The notes: generated by a model from the letters alone, not told the origin. Shown: positions 35,140 through 44,674, numbered from the stretch's first letter. The stretch is 64,000 nt of DNA from Bradyrhizobium sp. BTAi1 (GCF_000015165.1 NC_009485.1:6963501-7027500); one strand, 5' to 3'. Numbers and translations: made by a program.

Positions 35140-37332
35140 ATGCGCCTGACATCCTTTGCGGCAATACGCTCCATCCAGACCAAGATCGCCCTTATTGCAG
35201 GCGTGTGCCTCGCACTGACCTGCGTGATCCTGATCGGCTACGCCCTGTTCTCGACCCAGAGCATGAACCAATACGTCAATCACGAGGTGATGCAGCTGGT
35301 CGATCGCCAGACCAAAGAAAGCCTGATGAACCGCGCGGCCGCCGAGGCCAACGTCATCAAGGCCGAGCTGGAGGTCGGGTTCGACGCGGCACGCACCATG
35401 GCCCATTCGTTCGCCGTGCTGGCGGACGACAAGAGCGGGACGTCCGCCAGCGCCCGGCGCGCACAGCTCAACGCCGTTCTGCGCCACGTGCTCGAGCTCA
35501 ACCCGGCCTTCAACGGCACCTATTCGGCGTGGGAGCCTGATGCGCTCGATGGCAACGATACCGCGTTCAAGGCGCGCAAGGAGTTCGGGTCCGACCAGAC
35601 CGGCCGCTTCCTGCCCTATTGGACGAGAAGCGCTGGCGGCGCCATCGCCGTCCAGCCGCTGGTCGAGTATGACAGCAGCGAACGCCATCCGAACGGCCTC
35701 GTGAAGGGCGCCTGGTACATCAATCCGAGCACGACCGGGAAAGAGAACATTCTCGGGCCGCTGCCCTATATCGTTCAGGGCAAGCCGGTGTTTCTCGCCA
35801 CGATGTCGGTCCCGGTGATGATCGACGGCAAGTTCCGCGGTCTCGCCGGCGCCGACTACAATCTCGACTTTGTGCAGAAGCTCGCCGAGAAGATCAACGC
35901 CTCCTTGTTCGACGGCAAGGGCAAGGTCGTGATCCTGAACGACACCGGGCTCGTCGTCGCCAACAGCGCCAATCAGAGCGTCATCGGCAAGGCCGCCACG
36001 GCCGCCGATCCGCACTGGGGTGACAGCGCCGCGATCGTGCGGGCCGGCAAAGGCGCGGTTCAGGACGATCCCAACGTGACCAACATCGATATCTACGCGC
36101 CGATCCAGTTCGGCCGCACCGATACGCCGTGGTCCGTCGTCATCTCCGAGCCGCGCGACGTGGTGCTGGCCGCGGCCAGGCAGCTCGATGCCTCGCTCAG
36201 CGGCCGTTCGACCGCCAGCACGGTCTGGCAGCTCGGGGTCGGCGTGGTGATCACCGCGCTGGCGATCTTCCTCATTTCGGTGGCCGCCCGCAGCATCGCC
36301 CGTCCGATCCGCGACTGCGCCGAATTCGCCGACGGCATCGCCAAGGGCGATTTCAACCAGACCCTGACGATCGAGCAGGCCGACGAGGTGGGCGCGCTCG
36401 CGACCTCGCTGAAGGCCATGCAAGGCGACCTGAAGCACAGCATCGCGCAACGTGCGGAGGATCAGGCGACCGCCGACGCGGAGCGCCGCCGCGCCATGAA
36501 CGTGATGGCCGATCAGTTCGAAGCCTCCGTCGGCGGCATCGTCGAGACCGTTTCCGCGGCGTCGAGCACGCTGGAAACGTCGGCGGGAACGCTGAGCCGG
36601 ACGGCGGAACGGGCCGAGACGCTGGCCACGACGGTCGCGGTGGCGTCCGAGCAGGCGTCGACCAATGTGCAGTCGGTGGCCTCGGCGACCGAGGAGATGG
36701 CCTCCTCGGTGACCGAGATCAGCCGTCAGGTGCAGCAATCTGCCCGCATGGCCAACGAGGCTGTCAGCCAGGCGCGAACCACGACCGGCCGGGTCGGCGA
36801 GCTGTCGAAGGCCGCGGCGCGGATCGGCGACGTCGTCGAGCTCATCAACACGATCGCCGGCCAGACCAACCTGCTCGCGCTCAACGCCACGATCGAGGCG
36901 GCGCGGGCGGGCGATGCCGGACGCGGCTTCGCCGTGGTCGCCACCGAGGTCAAGGCGCTCGCCGAGCAGACCGCCAAGGCGACCGGCGACATCGGCCAGC
37001 AGATCGCGGGCATCCAGGCGGCGACGCAGGAATCCGTCGGCGCCATCCGCGAGATCAGCGAGACCATCGAACGGCTGTCGGAGATCTCGGCCACCATCGC
37101 CGCCGCCGTCGAGGAACAGGGGGCGGCGACGCAGGAGATCTCGCGCAACGTTCAGCAGGCCGCCCAGGGCACGCAGCAGGTCTCGTCGAACATCACCGAT
37201 GTCCAGCGCGGCGCGACGCAGACCGGGACGGCCTCCTCCGAGGTGCTCTCGGCGGCGAAGCTGCTGTCGCGCGACAGCGGCCGTCTCAAGGAGGAGGTCG
37301 GCAAGTTCCTGGTCTCCGTCCGCGCGAGCTGA
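35140..37332 (+). CDS. Methyl-accepting chemotaxis protein with periplasmic dCache-type sensor
   Basis: 730 residues from ATG 35140 (gagagag ribosome site). First membrane helix about 17-38, large periplasmic domain (about 40-360) with dCache landmarks (FNGTYSAWEPDALDGND, LPYWTRSAGG, GLAGADYNLDFVQ), second helix (about 367-390), HAMP, then a long coiled-coil signalling domain with hairpin QTNLLALNATIEAARAGDAGRGFAVVATEVK. No CheR-tether pentapeptide (ends KFLVSVRAS). Senses small ligands, often amino or organic acids in dCache receptors. It is outside the che operon, next to the aldehyde/AcoR-like locus and its palindrome. Confidence 0.92.
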   Translation: MRLTSFAAIRSIQTKIALIAGVCLALTCVILIGYALFSTQSMNQYVNHEVMQLVDRQTKESLMNRAAAEANVIKAELEVGFDAARTMAHSFAVLADDKSGTSASARRAQLNAVLRHVLELNPAFNGTYSAWEPDALDGNDTAFKARKEFGSDQTGRFLPYWTRSAGGAIAVQPLVEYDSSERHPNGLVKGAWYINPSTTGKENILGPLPYIVQGKPVFLATMSVPVMIDGKFRGLAGADYNLDFVQKLAEKINASLFDGKGKVVILNDTGLVVANSANQSVIGKAATAADPHWGDSAAIVRAGKGAVQDDPNVTNIDIYAPIQFGRTDTPWSVVISEPRDVVLAAARQLDASLSGRSTASTVWQLGVGVVITALAIFLISVAARSIARPIRDCAEFADGIAKGDFNQTLTIEQADEVGALATSLKAMQGDLKHSIAQRAEDQATADAERRRAMNVMADQFEASVGGIVETVSAASSTLETSAGTLSRTAERAETLATTVAVASEQASTNVQSVASATEEMASSVTEISRQVQQSARMANEAVSQARTTTGRVGELSKAAARIGDVVELINTIAGQTNLLALNATIEAARAGDAGRGFAVVATEVKALAEQTAKATGDIGQQIAGIQAATQESVGAIREISETIERLSEISATIAAAVEEQGAATQEISRNVQQAAQGTQQVSSNITDVQRGATQTGTASSEVLSAAKLLSRDSGRLKEEVGKFLVSVRAS

Positions 37333-37399
37333 GCAGGCGCGGAATCGGCGATCACCACCGGCGGCCGCCAGACCGCCGGCCGCCCGCACAAGTGACGAA

Positions 37400-37429
37400 A
37401 AGGCCGCCTGCACCAGCCCAGGCGGCCTT
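37400..37429. terminator. Bidirectional hairpin terminator
   Basis: Perfect 11-bp stem (AAGGCCGCCTG / CAGGCGGCCTT) with an 8-base loop between the convergent MCP and outer-membrane protein genes. On the minus strand it runs into TTTT, so it suits the outer-membrane protein transcript best. Confidence 0.7.
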
Positions 37430-37461
37430 GTCGTCTTCTCTCGATCGAAACGGACGCGGCC

Positions 37462-39114
37462 TCAGCGGCCGGCGCGCGCGAGCATCTCGAACCGGTAGTT
37501 CACGCCGACCAGCGCGGTATGGATCTTGGTGTTCAGGCTGACGACATCGGGCCCGCCGGTCACCGCGGCCGCGCCCGGCAACCTGCCCGTCACCGTGCCG
37601 AAATCCGCATAATCATATTCGGCGAAGGCCGACCAGTTGCGGGCGAACATCCATTCGACGCCGGCGCCGACCGTCCAGCCGCTGCGGTTGAACGCCGCGC
37701 TTGCGGATTGACCGTTGGCGGCGTTGACCGCCGTTACGCTGGTCCGCGTCCAGGCCGCACCGCCGCGCGCATAGAGCAGCACCTCCGGGGTCACCAGATA
37801 GCCGGCCCGCACGGTCGCCGTATAGAGATTGCTGGTCCGCGCGTTCAAGGTCAGCTGCGGCGCCACCGCGGTGGAGGCGTTGATGATGCCGAGATCGGCC
37901 ATCGCCTGGATGCCGAGCACGAATCGGTCGATCTGATAGTCGCAGCCGAGCTGCACGCCGCCGATCACGTCGCCGCCATTGCTCGCGACATTGGCCGGCG
38001 TCTGCAGCAGCGCCGCCTGTGGCAGCGGCGCGACGGCACCGGCGACAGGCGCAGGGTTCTGCGGCGTAGCGCCGCCATTATTGGCCTGGTTGTTGCCCTG
38101 ATTGTTGTTACCTTGATTGTTGTTACCTTGGACCGGCGGTTGCTGTGGCGGCTGGCCGGCATTGTTGTTGGCGGGCGGGGTCTTCGGCGGCCAGCCGGGC
38201 TTGTGCGGCGGCACCGGCTTCCAGGCGTAACCGCCATGGTCATGCTTGCCGTCATCCTTGCCGTCATGCTTGGCCCAATCATTCTTGAACCAATTGTCCT
38301 TGCCCCAGTTATCCTTGCCCCAATTGTCCTTGCCGCCATGGCTCTTCCAGAGCTCGGCCTCGTGCTTGTCGGCGGCGGGCTGTGACGACCAGCCATAGCC
38401 CGGCCGCTCGTGATCGTCGTGGCGCAGCCAGGCCAGCCTGTCGGCGTAGCCGCTCGAATGCAGCTGCGACCAGCCCTCGCCGGCGTGCCTGTCGTCTTTA
38501 TAGTTGCTGTCCTTGGAGGAGTAGTTGCTGTCCTTGGTGGACGGCGCATGCCATCCCCAGTCATGGTCGGCGTACTTGCTGCCGCCGTCCTTTGTCCCCC
38601 ATTGCGGCCAATAATGACCATCATCACGATCGGGCTTGCCATGCTTGTGGCCGTACTGCCACCCATCATGATCCTTGCCGCCGTGATCATGGTTCGACGG
38701 CTGCCACCATCCCTTGTCGCCGTGCTGACCATAGACCGGCGGCTTGTATGGCGGCTTGCCGCCGCCAGTGTTCGGAGTGTTCGGCGGCGTAGGCACCGGC
38801 TTCGCGACGACCGGCGGATTGGCCGCCGGAGGGTTCGCTGGCGGAGCATTGCCGGCATTGCCGGCCGGCGGCGCGGCGGGCTGCAACACCGCCGGGACAG
38901 GCGCTGCGGCGGCATTGGCGCTGCGGCTCCAGGTCTGCTGCTGACGCGACCAGGCATAGCCGCCATTGGCGCCGGCATGACAGCCGCTCCACCTGTAGGC
39001 GACGATGTCGGGCGGTGGGAGCGGAGGAGGCAGAGCGAGATCAGTCGCCCAGACCGATGTCGTACTTCCCGCGAAAGTCGATAGGCAAAGACACACGCCA
39101 AATACGCGACGCAT
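37462..39114 (-). CDS. Outer-membrane beta-barrel protein with giant low-complexity loop
   Basis: 550 residues from ATG 39114 (AGGAG nine bases upstream; GTG 39123 is too close to it). Signal peptide (1-24). The barrel family opener YRWSGCHAGANGGYAW (about 39-54) is followed not by the usual short loop but by about 320 residues of low complexity: Ala/Pro/Asn tracts, then His/Trp/Asp/Lys/Gly repeats (KDNWGKDNWGKDNW, SKDSNYSSKDSNY), then Asn/Gln/Gly (NNNQGNNNQGNN). The barrel resumes at GVQLGCDYQIDRFVLGIQAM (about 385) and ends NYRFEMLARAGR. Relatives are Omp25/31-like proteins of Rhizobiales. The insert, probably surface-exposed, may bind metals or polymers. Confidence 0.85.
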   Translation of the reverse strand: MRRVFGVCLCLSTFAGSTTSVWATDLALPPPLPPPDIVAYRWSGCHAGANGGYAWSRQQQTWSRSANAAAAPVPAVLQPAAPPAGNAGNAPPANPPAANPPVVAKPVPTPPNTPNTGGGKPPYKPPVYGQHGDKGWWQPSNHDHGGKDHDGWQYGHKHGKPDRDDGHYWPQWGTKDGGSKYADHDWGWHAPSTKDSNYSSKDSNYKDDRHAGEGWSQLHSSGYADRLAWLRHDDHERPGYGWSSQPAADKHEAELWKSHGGKDNWGKDNWGKDNWFKNDWAKHDGKDDGKHDHGGYAWKPVPPHKPGWPPKTPPANNNAGQPPQQPPVQGNNNQGNNNQGNNQANNGGATPQNPAPVAGAVAPLPQAALLQTPANVASNGGDVIGGVQLGCDYQIDRFVLGIQAMADLGIINASTAVAPQLTLNARTSNLYTATVRAGYLVTPEVLLYARGGAAWTRTSVTAVNAANGQSASAAFNRSGWTVGAGVEWMFARNWSAFAEYDYADFGTVTGRLPGAAAVTGGPDVVSLNTKIHTALVGVNYRFEMLARAGR

Positions 39115-39678
39115 TGAACTCACAACTCCTGAACATATGCCGCAACAACGACGGCCGCATCAGGAGGATCAGAATGTGTCGCGAACTAATTGGAAAAATG
39201 TCAGCGCGATGGAATGCGCGTCGCGCCGTTCCCGCGCGCAAAATTCGACTCCGAGTGTTGCAAGGCCGCTGCAGGATTCCGGCAAAACCACGCTGGCGAC
39301 AAACGACCATCGTGCCGCGTCGTCACCTCCGCGCGGCGGCCCGCACCGATGCAGATGCGGCGGAGAGCATGTGTGAAGGGACGAAACGCGCCGCGCCTGT
39401 CAGTCGTGCCGGCGAACTGATCGCCGCGCGTGACGCGGTCGGCTCACGAGTTGCGACGCTGCGTCGTCGACGTGTCGTCCCCCGAAGCGGCGCGCGGGCC
39501 CATGCAACTCACAACATCACGCGGCGTGCGCGCGCCAATTCGGCCGTCAGCTCGCCGCGATGATGCGCGTGGTGTGGCGCAGCCGGCGCGAGGATTTGGC
39601 GATCATCGGTCAAGCGTGGTGAAAGCGTGTCGCGCCTCGGCGGCGGCCGATCCCGGCCATGATCATGGCGGCGCGCGG
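39115..39678. other. Gene-free intergenic region
   Basis: About 560 bases between the outer-membrane protein start and the catalase 3' region. Open frames here are Arg-rich shadows without ribosome sites. Only notable item is a 12-base perfect palindrome CCATGATCATGG at 39657-39668. No gene supported. Confidence 0.55.
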
Positions 39679-39712
39679 CGTGACGCAGGATCCGAATCGA
39701 GCCTGCGTCACG
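39679..39712 (-). terminator. Hairpin downstream of the catalase gene
   Basis: Perfect 11-bp stem (CGTGACGCAGG / CCTGCGTCACG) with a 12-base loop, 13 bases past the catalase stop codon on the minus strand. No T run, so it may be a Rho-assisted end or an mRNA 3' stabiliser. Confidence 0.45.
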
Positions 39713-39725
39713 GCGTGGAGGGAGA

Positions 39726-40706
39726 TCAGGGATTGCGCCGGGAGAACGAGATGGCGTAGGCGCCGTTGCGGATGTCGATCATCGGATCGTCCGAGGCCTC
39801 GATGCCGTCGGTGAGCTGACCCGGCAGGAACAAGAGCTTCTTCTGCGCGGCGTCGCTGTCGTCGACCGCCTTGTCGATCGTCAGCGTGCCGAGCGCGGCC
39901 AGCTTGCGATCGGCGGGCCACGGCTTGGCGGGATCCTTGGTGTCGTCGCCGGCGGCCGCGAGCTGCGCCATGAAGCGGAATGCGACCGGCCCCTGCTTCA
40001 GCCGCGCCGGCAGCTCGGTCATCAGGAAGTCCGGCGCGCGCTTGGCGGCGTCGGCCTTGTCGAGATGCACCACCTTCTCCGGCAGCATCTGCCAGCGCAC
40101 CGCCTGCCTGGCGCCAGCCTTGTTGACGAGCATAAAGGCGTTGACGCCGAAATACGCCTCGTTGGCGAAGCTGTCCGGCGTCGCGATGGTGCCGAGCGCG
40201 GCCGGCACCGACGGATGGCTGCCGATGAACTGCTCGAGCCTGGTCGGCTTGGCCGCGCCCGGCCCGCTGTCGGCGATCGCCAGGAACAGGTCGCGCAGCT
40301 CCGCACCGGTCGAGACGGGAAAGAATTTCAGCGAGTTGATGACGAGGTCCATGTCGCTGCCGTCGGCGAGGTGAAACTTCACCGCCATGCCATGCGGATT
40401 GGCGTCGTCGGAGCCGTCGGGCAGGTTCGGCACGCCGGTGGAATCCGAGAACCGCACCGTCACCGGGATCTCGCCGCCGCTGAACAGCGACGCCCGGCTC
40501 AGGCTCGCCGCCTCGGCCGACGGCTTGAACTTGCCCTCGACCACCACGCCCTTGGCGTGATTGGCGCGGAAGCCGGCGTGGACGCCGAACACCTTGTTCA
40601 TGGCATCGACGAGCTGCTGCTCGACCGGTGCGTCCTGGGCGAAGGCTGCGACGGGCCAGGCGAGGCTGATCCCGGCGAGGGCGGCAACGAGCGTGCGTGT
40701 CTTCAT
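39726..40706 (-). CDS. Small periplasmic catalase-family heme peroxidase (SrpA-like)
   Basis: 326 residues from ATG 40706; AGGAG lies nine bases upstream, making the earlier in-frame ATG at 40715 too close. Signal peptide 1-24 (AAFAQDAP). The catalase-like core carries the distal His in FRANHAKGVVVEG, RFSDSTGVPNLPDGSDDANPHG and FPVSTGAELRDLF, the arrangement of catalase-related peroxidases about 320-350 residues long. It should use peroxide with an organic donor in the periplasm more than act as a true catalase. No regulator or cytochrome b561 gene beside it. Confidence 0.87.
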   Translation of the reverse strand: MKTRTLVAALAGISLAWPVAAFAQDAPVEQQLVDAMNKVFGVHAGFRANHAKGVVVEGKFKPSAEAASLSRASLFSGGEIPVTVRFSDSTGVPNLPDGSDDANPHGMAVKFHLADGSDMDLVINSLKFFPVSTGAELRDLFLAIADSGPGAAKPTRLEQFIGSHPSVPAALGTIATPDSFANEAYFGVNAFMLVNKAGARQAVRWQMLPEKVVHLDKADAAKRAPDFLMTELPARLKQGPVAFRFMAQLAAAGDDTKDPAKPWPADRKLAALGTLTIDKAVDDSDAAQKKLLFLPGQLTDGIEASDDPMIDIRNGAYAISFSRRNP

Positions 40707-41177
40707 GAGTGACATCTCCTGTGAGGCGATGCAGCATAGCAGCACCCATTGACGCGCGAACGACTTTCGGTTGCAGCGGTGTGCAGCGCATCTCAGCGAA
40801 AGAATGGAACTGACGGCCCGCTTGCGGCCATGTGTGGCGACCCCGCCTGCAGCTTCCCTCTCCATGAGGGGCAAAAGCCGAGGCACTGCACACCGGACCA
40901 TGAACACGCCGAGAGGCGTGTTCATAGAGAAGCACGCGGCTCATGGCCCATGTGCAGCTCCGGCTGCGGTGTGAAACCCTCAGGATGACGCCCTCGGCGG
41001 CCCGGCAGCCCCGAACCGTGACATCGCGCGCGCCTTGCGGTCGCCGGCGGAATGTCCCTATTGTATCCGCGCGTGCCCGCGTCTCCATCGCCTCCGCGAT
41101 GCCTCGGTCCGGATCCGGCATCGTGACGATGTTCGACCGTGAGGTCGGACCGGCGCGCTTATGACGGAGTTCCAACA
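40707..41177. other. Intergenic region with a perfect GNRA-loop hairpin
   Basis: 471 bases between the divergent catalase and ParB-like genes. At 40900-40925 an 11-bp perfect stem (ATGAACACGCC / GGCGTGTTCAT) closes a GAGA tetraloop. A 24-codon frame MNTPRGVFIEK... begins exactly at this stem and ends with TGA at 40972, but it has no clear ribosome site. Otherwise nothing recognisable. Confidence 0.5.
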
Positions 41178-41702
41178 GTGCCCGCACCGGAAAGCTTCCC
41201 CATCGACAAGATCCACGTCCCCGACAGGAAGCGCAAGGCGCTGAAGCCGGAGGCGGTCGAGGAGCTTGCCGAGAGCATCCTGGAGGCGGGCCAGCGCGAG
41301 CCCATCCTCATCCGCCGCGAGAAGGACCATTTTGTGCTGGTCGAAGGCCTGCACCGTTTGGAGGCCTGCAAGGCCCTCGGCGAGCCCGCCATCAAGGGCC
41401 GGCTGATCTCAGCCGAGGAGGCCCGCTTGCGCGAGCTGCCGCCACCGCCGCCAGATCCGGAGCGCGAGAAGATGGAGCGCCTGCGCAAGCTGCGGCTGGA
41501 GAAAGAGGAAGCCGAGAAGCTCGCCGCGGCGGCGCGAGGCGGCTCGGCCGCCCACGCCGCGACGCGCGCGCGCGGGGCAGCCGACACCACCAGCCGAACC
41601 GGCCGCGCAGGGGCCGCCAAGCCGGCGCGGGCCGCCGCCGCCGCGCCGAAGACGCTGTCCGACTGGATCAAGCAACAGGAGCGCAGCGGCGGCCGCTACT
41701 GA
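41178..41702 (+). CDS. ParB/sulfiredoxin-like N-terminal domain protein
   Basis: 174 residues from GTG 41178, chosen because GGAG lies eight bases upstream; GTG 41139 is the alternative. ParB-N/sulfiredoxin-like fold: IDKIHVPDRKRKALKPEAVEELAESI, GQREPILIRREKDHFVLVEGLHRLEACKALG, where the GxHR box (GLHRLEA) is the conserved nucleotide-binding/catalytic element. Residues 95-174 are a charged helix (EREKMERLRKLRLEKEEAEKL) then an Ala/Arg/Thr-rich tail ending LSDWIKQQERSGGRY. No ParA partner or HTH, so plasmid or chromosome partitioning is unlikely. Role unknown. Confidence 0.8.
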   Translation: MPAPESFPIDKIHVPDRKRKALKPEAVEELAESILEAGQREPILIRREKDHFVLVEGLHRLEACKALGEPAIKGRLISAEEARLRELPPPPPDPEREKMERLRKLRLEKEEAEKLAAAARGGSAAHAATRARGAADTTSRTGRAGAAKPARAAAAAPKTLSDWIKQQERSGGRY

Positions 41703-42141
41703 CGATGTCCGCGCCGCCTCGCGGATGGCGTTCCGCACCCGCTGGCACGCCGGCGCGCTCAAATCCACCGATCGGACTTCTGCGCGTCTCTCGACGCCCG
41801 CCCCTGCCGTCATGGCCGGGACGGAGCCTGACCATGACGTCGGGGATAGAGCTGAGACCAACTTGCATCAGACCATGCGATCGTCTGCAGGCCGCGAACT
41901 CCGTGACCGCGGCGCAGCACCACGGTTCATTCTTCGCCCGTCAGCCACTGCCATCGAGAGAACATCGCGAGACCGTTCCGCCCTGCGGATCCGCTGACGT
42001 CGCGGAACGGGCGAGGTCAACATTGGTTTATGACAGGCGCTGATCGCCGGCCAACGCATCGGACCAGCATTGCACGGGTCCGGTCCCGCCCCTATCCTTC
42101 GGGCACGACACGCGCTGACCCGCATCCCACAGGAGCGCCCC
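41703..42141. repeat. Intergenic region with REP-like palindrome
   Basis: 439 bases without a supported gene. An 8-base inverted repeat CGTCATGG (41808-41815) / CCATGACG (41832-41839) follows CTGCC, resembling the CCGTCATTCCGGGAC tip of the element at 11868. Likely another copy of the same dispersed extragenic palindrome class. Confidence 0.45.
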
Positions 42142-43326
42142 ATGCCGATCGCGAGCCTGGCTCCCCTGGACGAGACCATCACCATCGCGGAGCTGACGCG
42201 CGATCCCTATCCGATCTATCAGCGCCTGCGGCGCGACGCGCCGGTGCTGCGGGTCAAGTCGGTGGGCCGGACGTTCCTCACCAAGGCGGCCGACACCAAA
42301 TATGTGAAGGACAACGCGGCACTGTTCTCGTCCGACGATCCGAACACGCCGATGAAGCGCGCCTTTCTCGCGCATACCTTGATGCGCAAGGACCATGATG
42401 AGCACCGCGCCGAGCGCATGGCGATGATGCCGGCCTTGATGCCGAAGACGATCGAGCAGGAGTGGGGGCCGCTCTACACGACATTCGCCGCTGACTATCT
42501 CGACCGCCTGCCGCGCGGCGAGGTGGTCGATCTCTTCCCTGCGCTCGCCGGCCCGCTGGCCGCGCGCATCCTGGCGCATGTGATGGGCATTCCGGACGCC
42601 AGCGACGCGGACATGCAGCGCTGGTCGCAGACTCTGATCGACGGCGCCGGCAATTTCGGCTGGACGCCGGGGCCGTTCGACGCGACCGACATCGCCAATG
42701 CGGAGATGGACCGCTGTATCCGCGCCAACATGGCGCGCGTGCGCAATGAACCGGACTCCTCCGCGCTGTCCTTCATGGTGAACGCGAAGAAACCCATCCC
42801 CGAGAGCCAGATCATCGCCAACATCAAGATCGCGATCGGCGGCGGCATCAACGAGCCGCGCGACGCGCTGCTGACGATCCTCTACGGCCTGCTCACCAAT
42901 CCGGAGCAACTCGAAGCCGTGCGCGCGCAGGACAAATGGCGCTCCGCCTTCGAGGAAGGCGTGCGCTGGGTGGCGCCGATCCAGGCAAGCTCACGCCTGG
43001 TGATGGAGGACACCGAGATCCGCGGCTGCCTGATCCCGAAGGGCGACACCATGATGACCATCCAGGCCTCCGCCAACCGCGACGAGGACCTGTTCGAGGA
43101 CGGCGAGACCTACAACGCCCTGCGCGACCCCAACCCGCACCAATCCTTCGGCAACGGCCCCCACCACTGCGCCGGCGCCCACCTCTCCCGCCGCACCGTC
43201 GGCGCGATTCTGTTGCCAATGCTGTTCGAGCGGTTTCCCAAGATGACGCTGCCCGATCCGGCGAGCGTGCGGTGGCATGGGTTTGGATTCCGTGGGCCGC
43301 TCAATTTGCCGGTGAGGCTACAATAG
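42142..43326 (+). CDS. Cytochrome P450 with atypical I-helix
   Basis: 394 residues from ATG 42142, AGGAG ten bases upstream. Soluble bacterial class I P450: K-helix ExxR in EEGVRW, heme ligand Cys in FGNGPHHCAGAHLSRR. In the I-helix the acid-alcohol pair is missing: GGINEPRDAL aligns without gaps to the GGLDTVVNFL stretch of P450cam (equal distance to the following PE), so Asp251 becomes Asn and Thr252 becomes Glu. Oxygen activation may therefore differ. No ferredoxin or reductase gene adjacent; substrate unknown. Confidence 0.9.
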   Translation: MPIASLAPLDETITIAELTRDPYPIYQRLRRDAPVLRVKSVGRTFLTKAADTKYVKDNAALFSSDDPNTPMKRAFLAHTLMRKDHDEHRAERMAMMPALMPKTIEQEWGPLYTTFAADYLDRLPRGEVVDLFPALAGPLAARILAHVMGIPDASDADMQRWSQTLIDGAGNFGWTPGPFDATDIANAEMDRCIRANMARVRNEPDSSALSFMVNAKKPIPESQIIANIKIAIGGGINEPRDALLTILYGLLTNPEQLEAVRAQDKWRSAFEEGVRWVAPIQASSRLVMEDTEIRGCLIPKGDTMMTIQASANRDEDLFEDGETYNALRDPNPHQSFGNGPHHCAGAHLSRRTVGAILLPMLFERFPKMTLPDPASVRWHGFGFRGPLNLPVRLQ

Positions 43327-43434
43327 GATCGGCGCCAGAGGCTGGCGCTTCGTGGGCCTGAGTTCGCCAGATCCGGCCGCGGCTTAGTGAGGATCATGAT
43401 CCCCACGGCACGGCGATCACGCCGCCTCATGGCG

Positions 43435-44529
43435 TCATTCGGCATGCTCCCTGGTCCGGGAAGCGGCCGGCGGGCTCGCTCCAGCCGAGACGGTGCGTGT
43501 CGCCGCAGCGGCGCGCCGAACCGTGACGATCGTGCCAGGCCGGCCGGCCACGGTCGTGACGTCGGCGCCGAGCTGCTTGGCCAGGGCCGCGATGATGCCG
43601 GTGCCGAGCCCGCCCTTGACCCGGCCGTTCACCTGCGCCTTGCCCGTTCCATTGTCTGAGACGGACAGCGTCCAGCCGGCGCCGCAGGACTCGTAGGACA
43701 CGACGATCAGCCCATTCGCGGCGTCCTCGGGAAAGGCATGCTTGAGAGAGTTGATGACGAGCTCGGTGACGATCAGTCCGAGGCTTTCGGCTTCGCTTGT
43801 CGTCGCCTTGCCGCCGCCACGGGTCTCGATCCTGATCCGCTGGTGGTCGGCGATCATCGATTGCGCGATCGCCTGGCAGAGCCTTGCGAAATGCGGGCCC
43901 AGCGCGACCACCCCGCTACGCGCGGAGGCGTGGAGACTCTGCTGGATGTTGGCGAACGAGATGACCCGATCGCGGGCGTCGTCGAGATGACGTCGCGCCT
44001 CCTCCGAGCTGACGGACCGTGCCTTCAACGAGATGATGCTGGCGATGATCGCCAGGCTGTTGCCGACGCGGTGCTGGAACTCTTCGAGCAGCACGTCCTT
44101 CTGACGCAGCAGTTCCTCGTTCTGCCGCGCCAGATCGCGCTGTCGGGTCACGTCCTCGAGGCCGAGCAGGATGGTGGTGTGGGCGCCCACCGTGTAGGAC
44201 ACCTGCCGGGCGTTCAGGCGCATGACGCGCGGTCCGACGCCGGGGAACGTGTGCTCCACCTCGAAATCGTTCAGCGCCGTGGTGTTGCAGACCATCTGGC
44301 CCAGCCACGACCTCAGTGCCGGAATGTTCCAGGCGCCGTCACCCAGCTCATAGAATGGTTTTCCCAGCACCGCCTCCGAGGACGCGGCGAAGGTGAGATA
44401 GAACGAACGGCTGGCGGCAATCACGCGCAGATCATGGTCCAGGACGAGCAGCGGCTCCCGCACGGTATCCACGATGGCTTCGGCAAGTGCACACGCGTCA
44501 GACGCGTTGGAGAACTGCTGCTTGAACAT
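43435..44529 (-). CDS. PAS-HisKA_2 sensor histidine kinase
   Basis: 364 residues, soluble. PAS domain (about 15-130, EPLLVLDHDLRVIAASRSFYLTF) followed by a HisKA_2 phosphoacceptor motif EFQHRVGNSLAIIASIISLKARS and an ATPase domain with VTELVINSLKHAFP (N box) and SDNGTGK. This is the LovK/EsrS-like family common in alphaproteobacteria, where such kinases feed general stress or light responses. No response regulator beside it; the next gene upstream is a Crp/Fnr regulator on the same strand (145-base gap). Confidence 0.88.
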   Translation of the reverse strand: MFKQQFSNASDACALAEAIVDTVREPLLVLDHDLRVIAASRSFYLTFAASSEAVLGKPFYELGDGAWNIPALRSWLGQMVCNTTALNDFEVEHTFPGVGPRVMRLNARQVSYTVGAHTTILLGLEDVTRQRDLARQNEELLRQKDVLLEEFQHRVGNSLAIIASIISLKARSVSSEEARRHLDDARDRVISFANIQQSLHASARSGVVALGPHFARLCQAIAQSMIADHQRIRIETRGGGKATTSEAESLGLIVTELVINSLKHAFPEDAANGLIVVSYESCGAGWTLSVSDNGTGKAQVNGRVKGGLGTGIIAALAKQLGADVTTVAGRPGTIVTVRRAAAATRTVSAGASPPAASRTREHAE

Positions 44530-44674
44530 CGTCCCCTCCTACTCAACACCCCCAGCCCGTCACGAGCGCGTCGAGCCTCTCGCCTGCGGCGAAACGACAT
44601 CCAGAACTCGCCGGAGTTCCGTCTGTGCAAAACAGACCACGGCCTGGCGCTGAATCGTGATCGGAGGTCGAACA

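Noticed and set aside
41178..41702. Chromosome- or plasmid-partitioning ParB
   Set aside because: No HTH domain, no ParA gene, no parS-like sites nearby, and only 174 residues.
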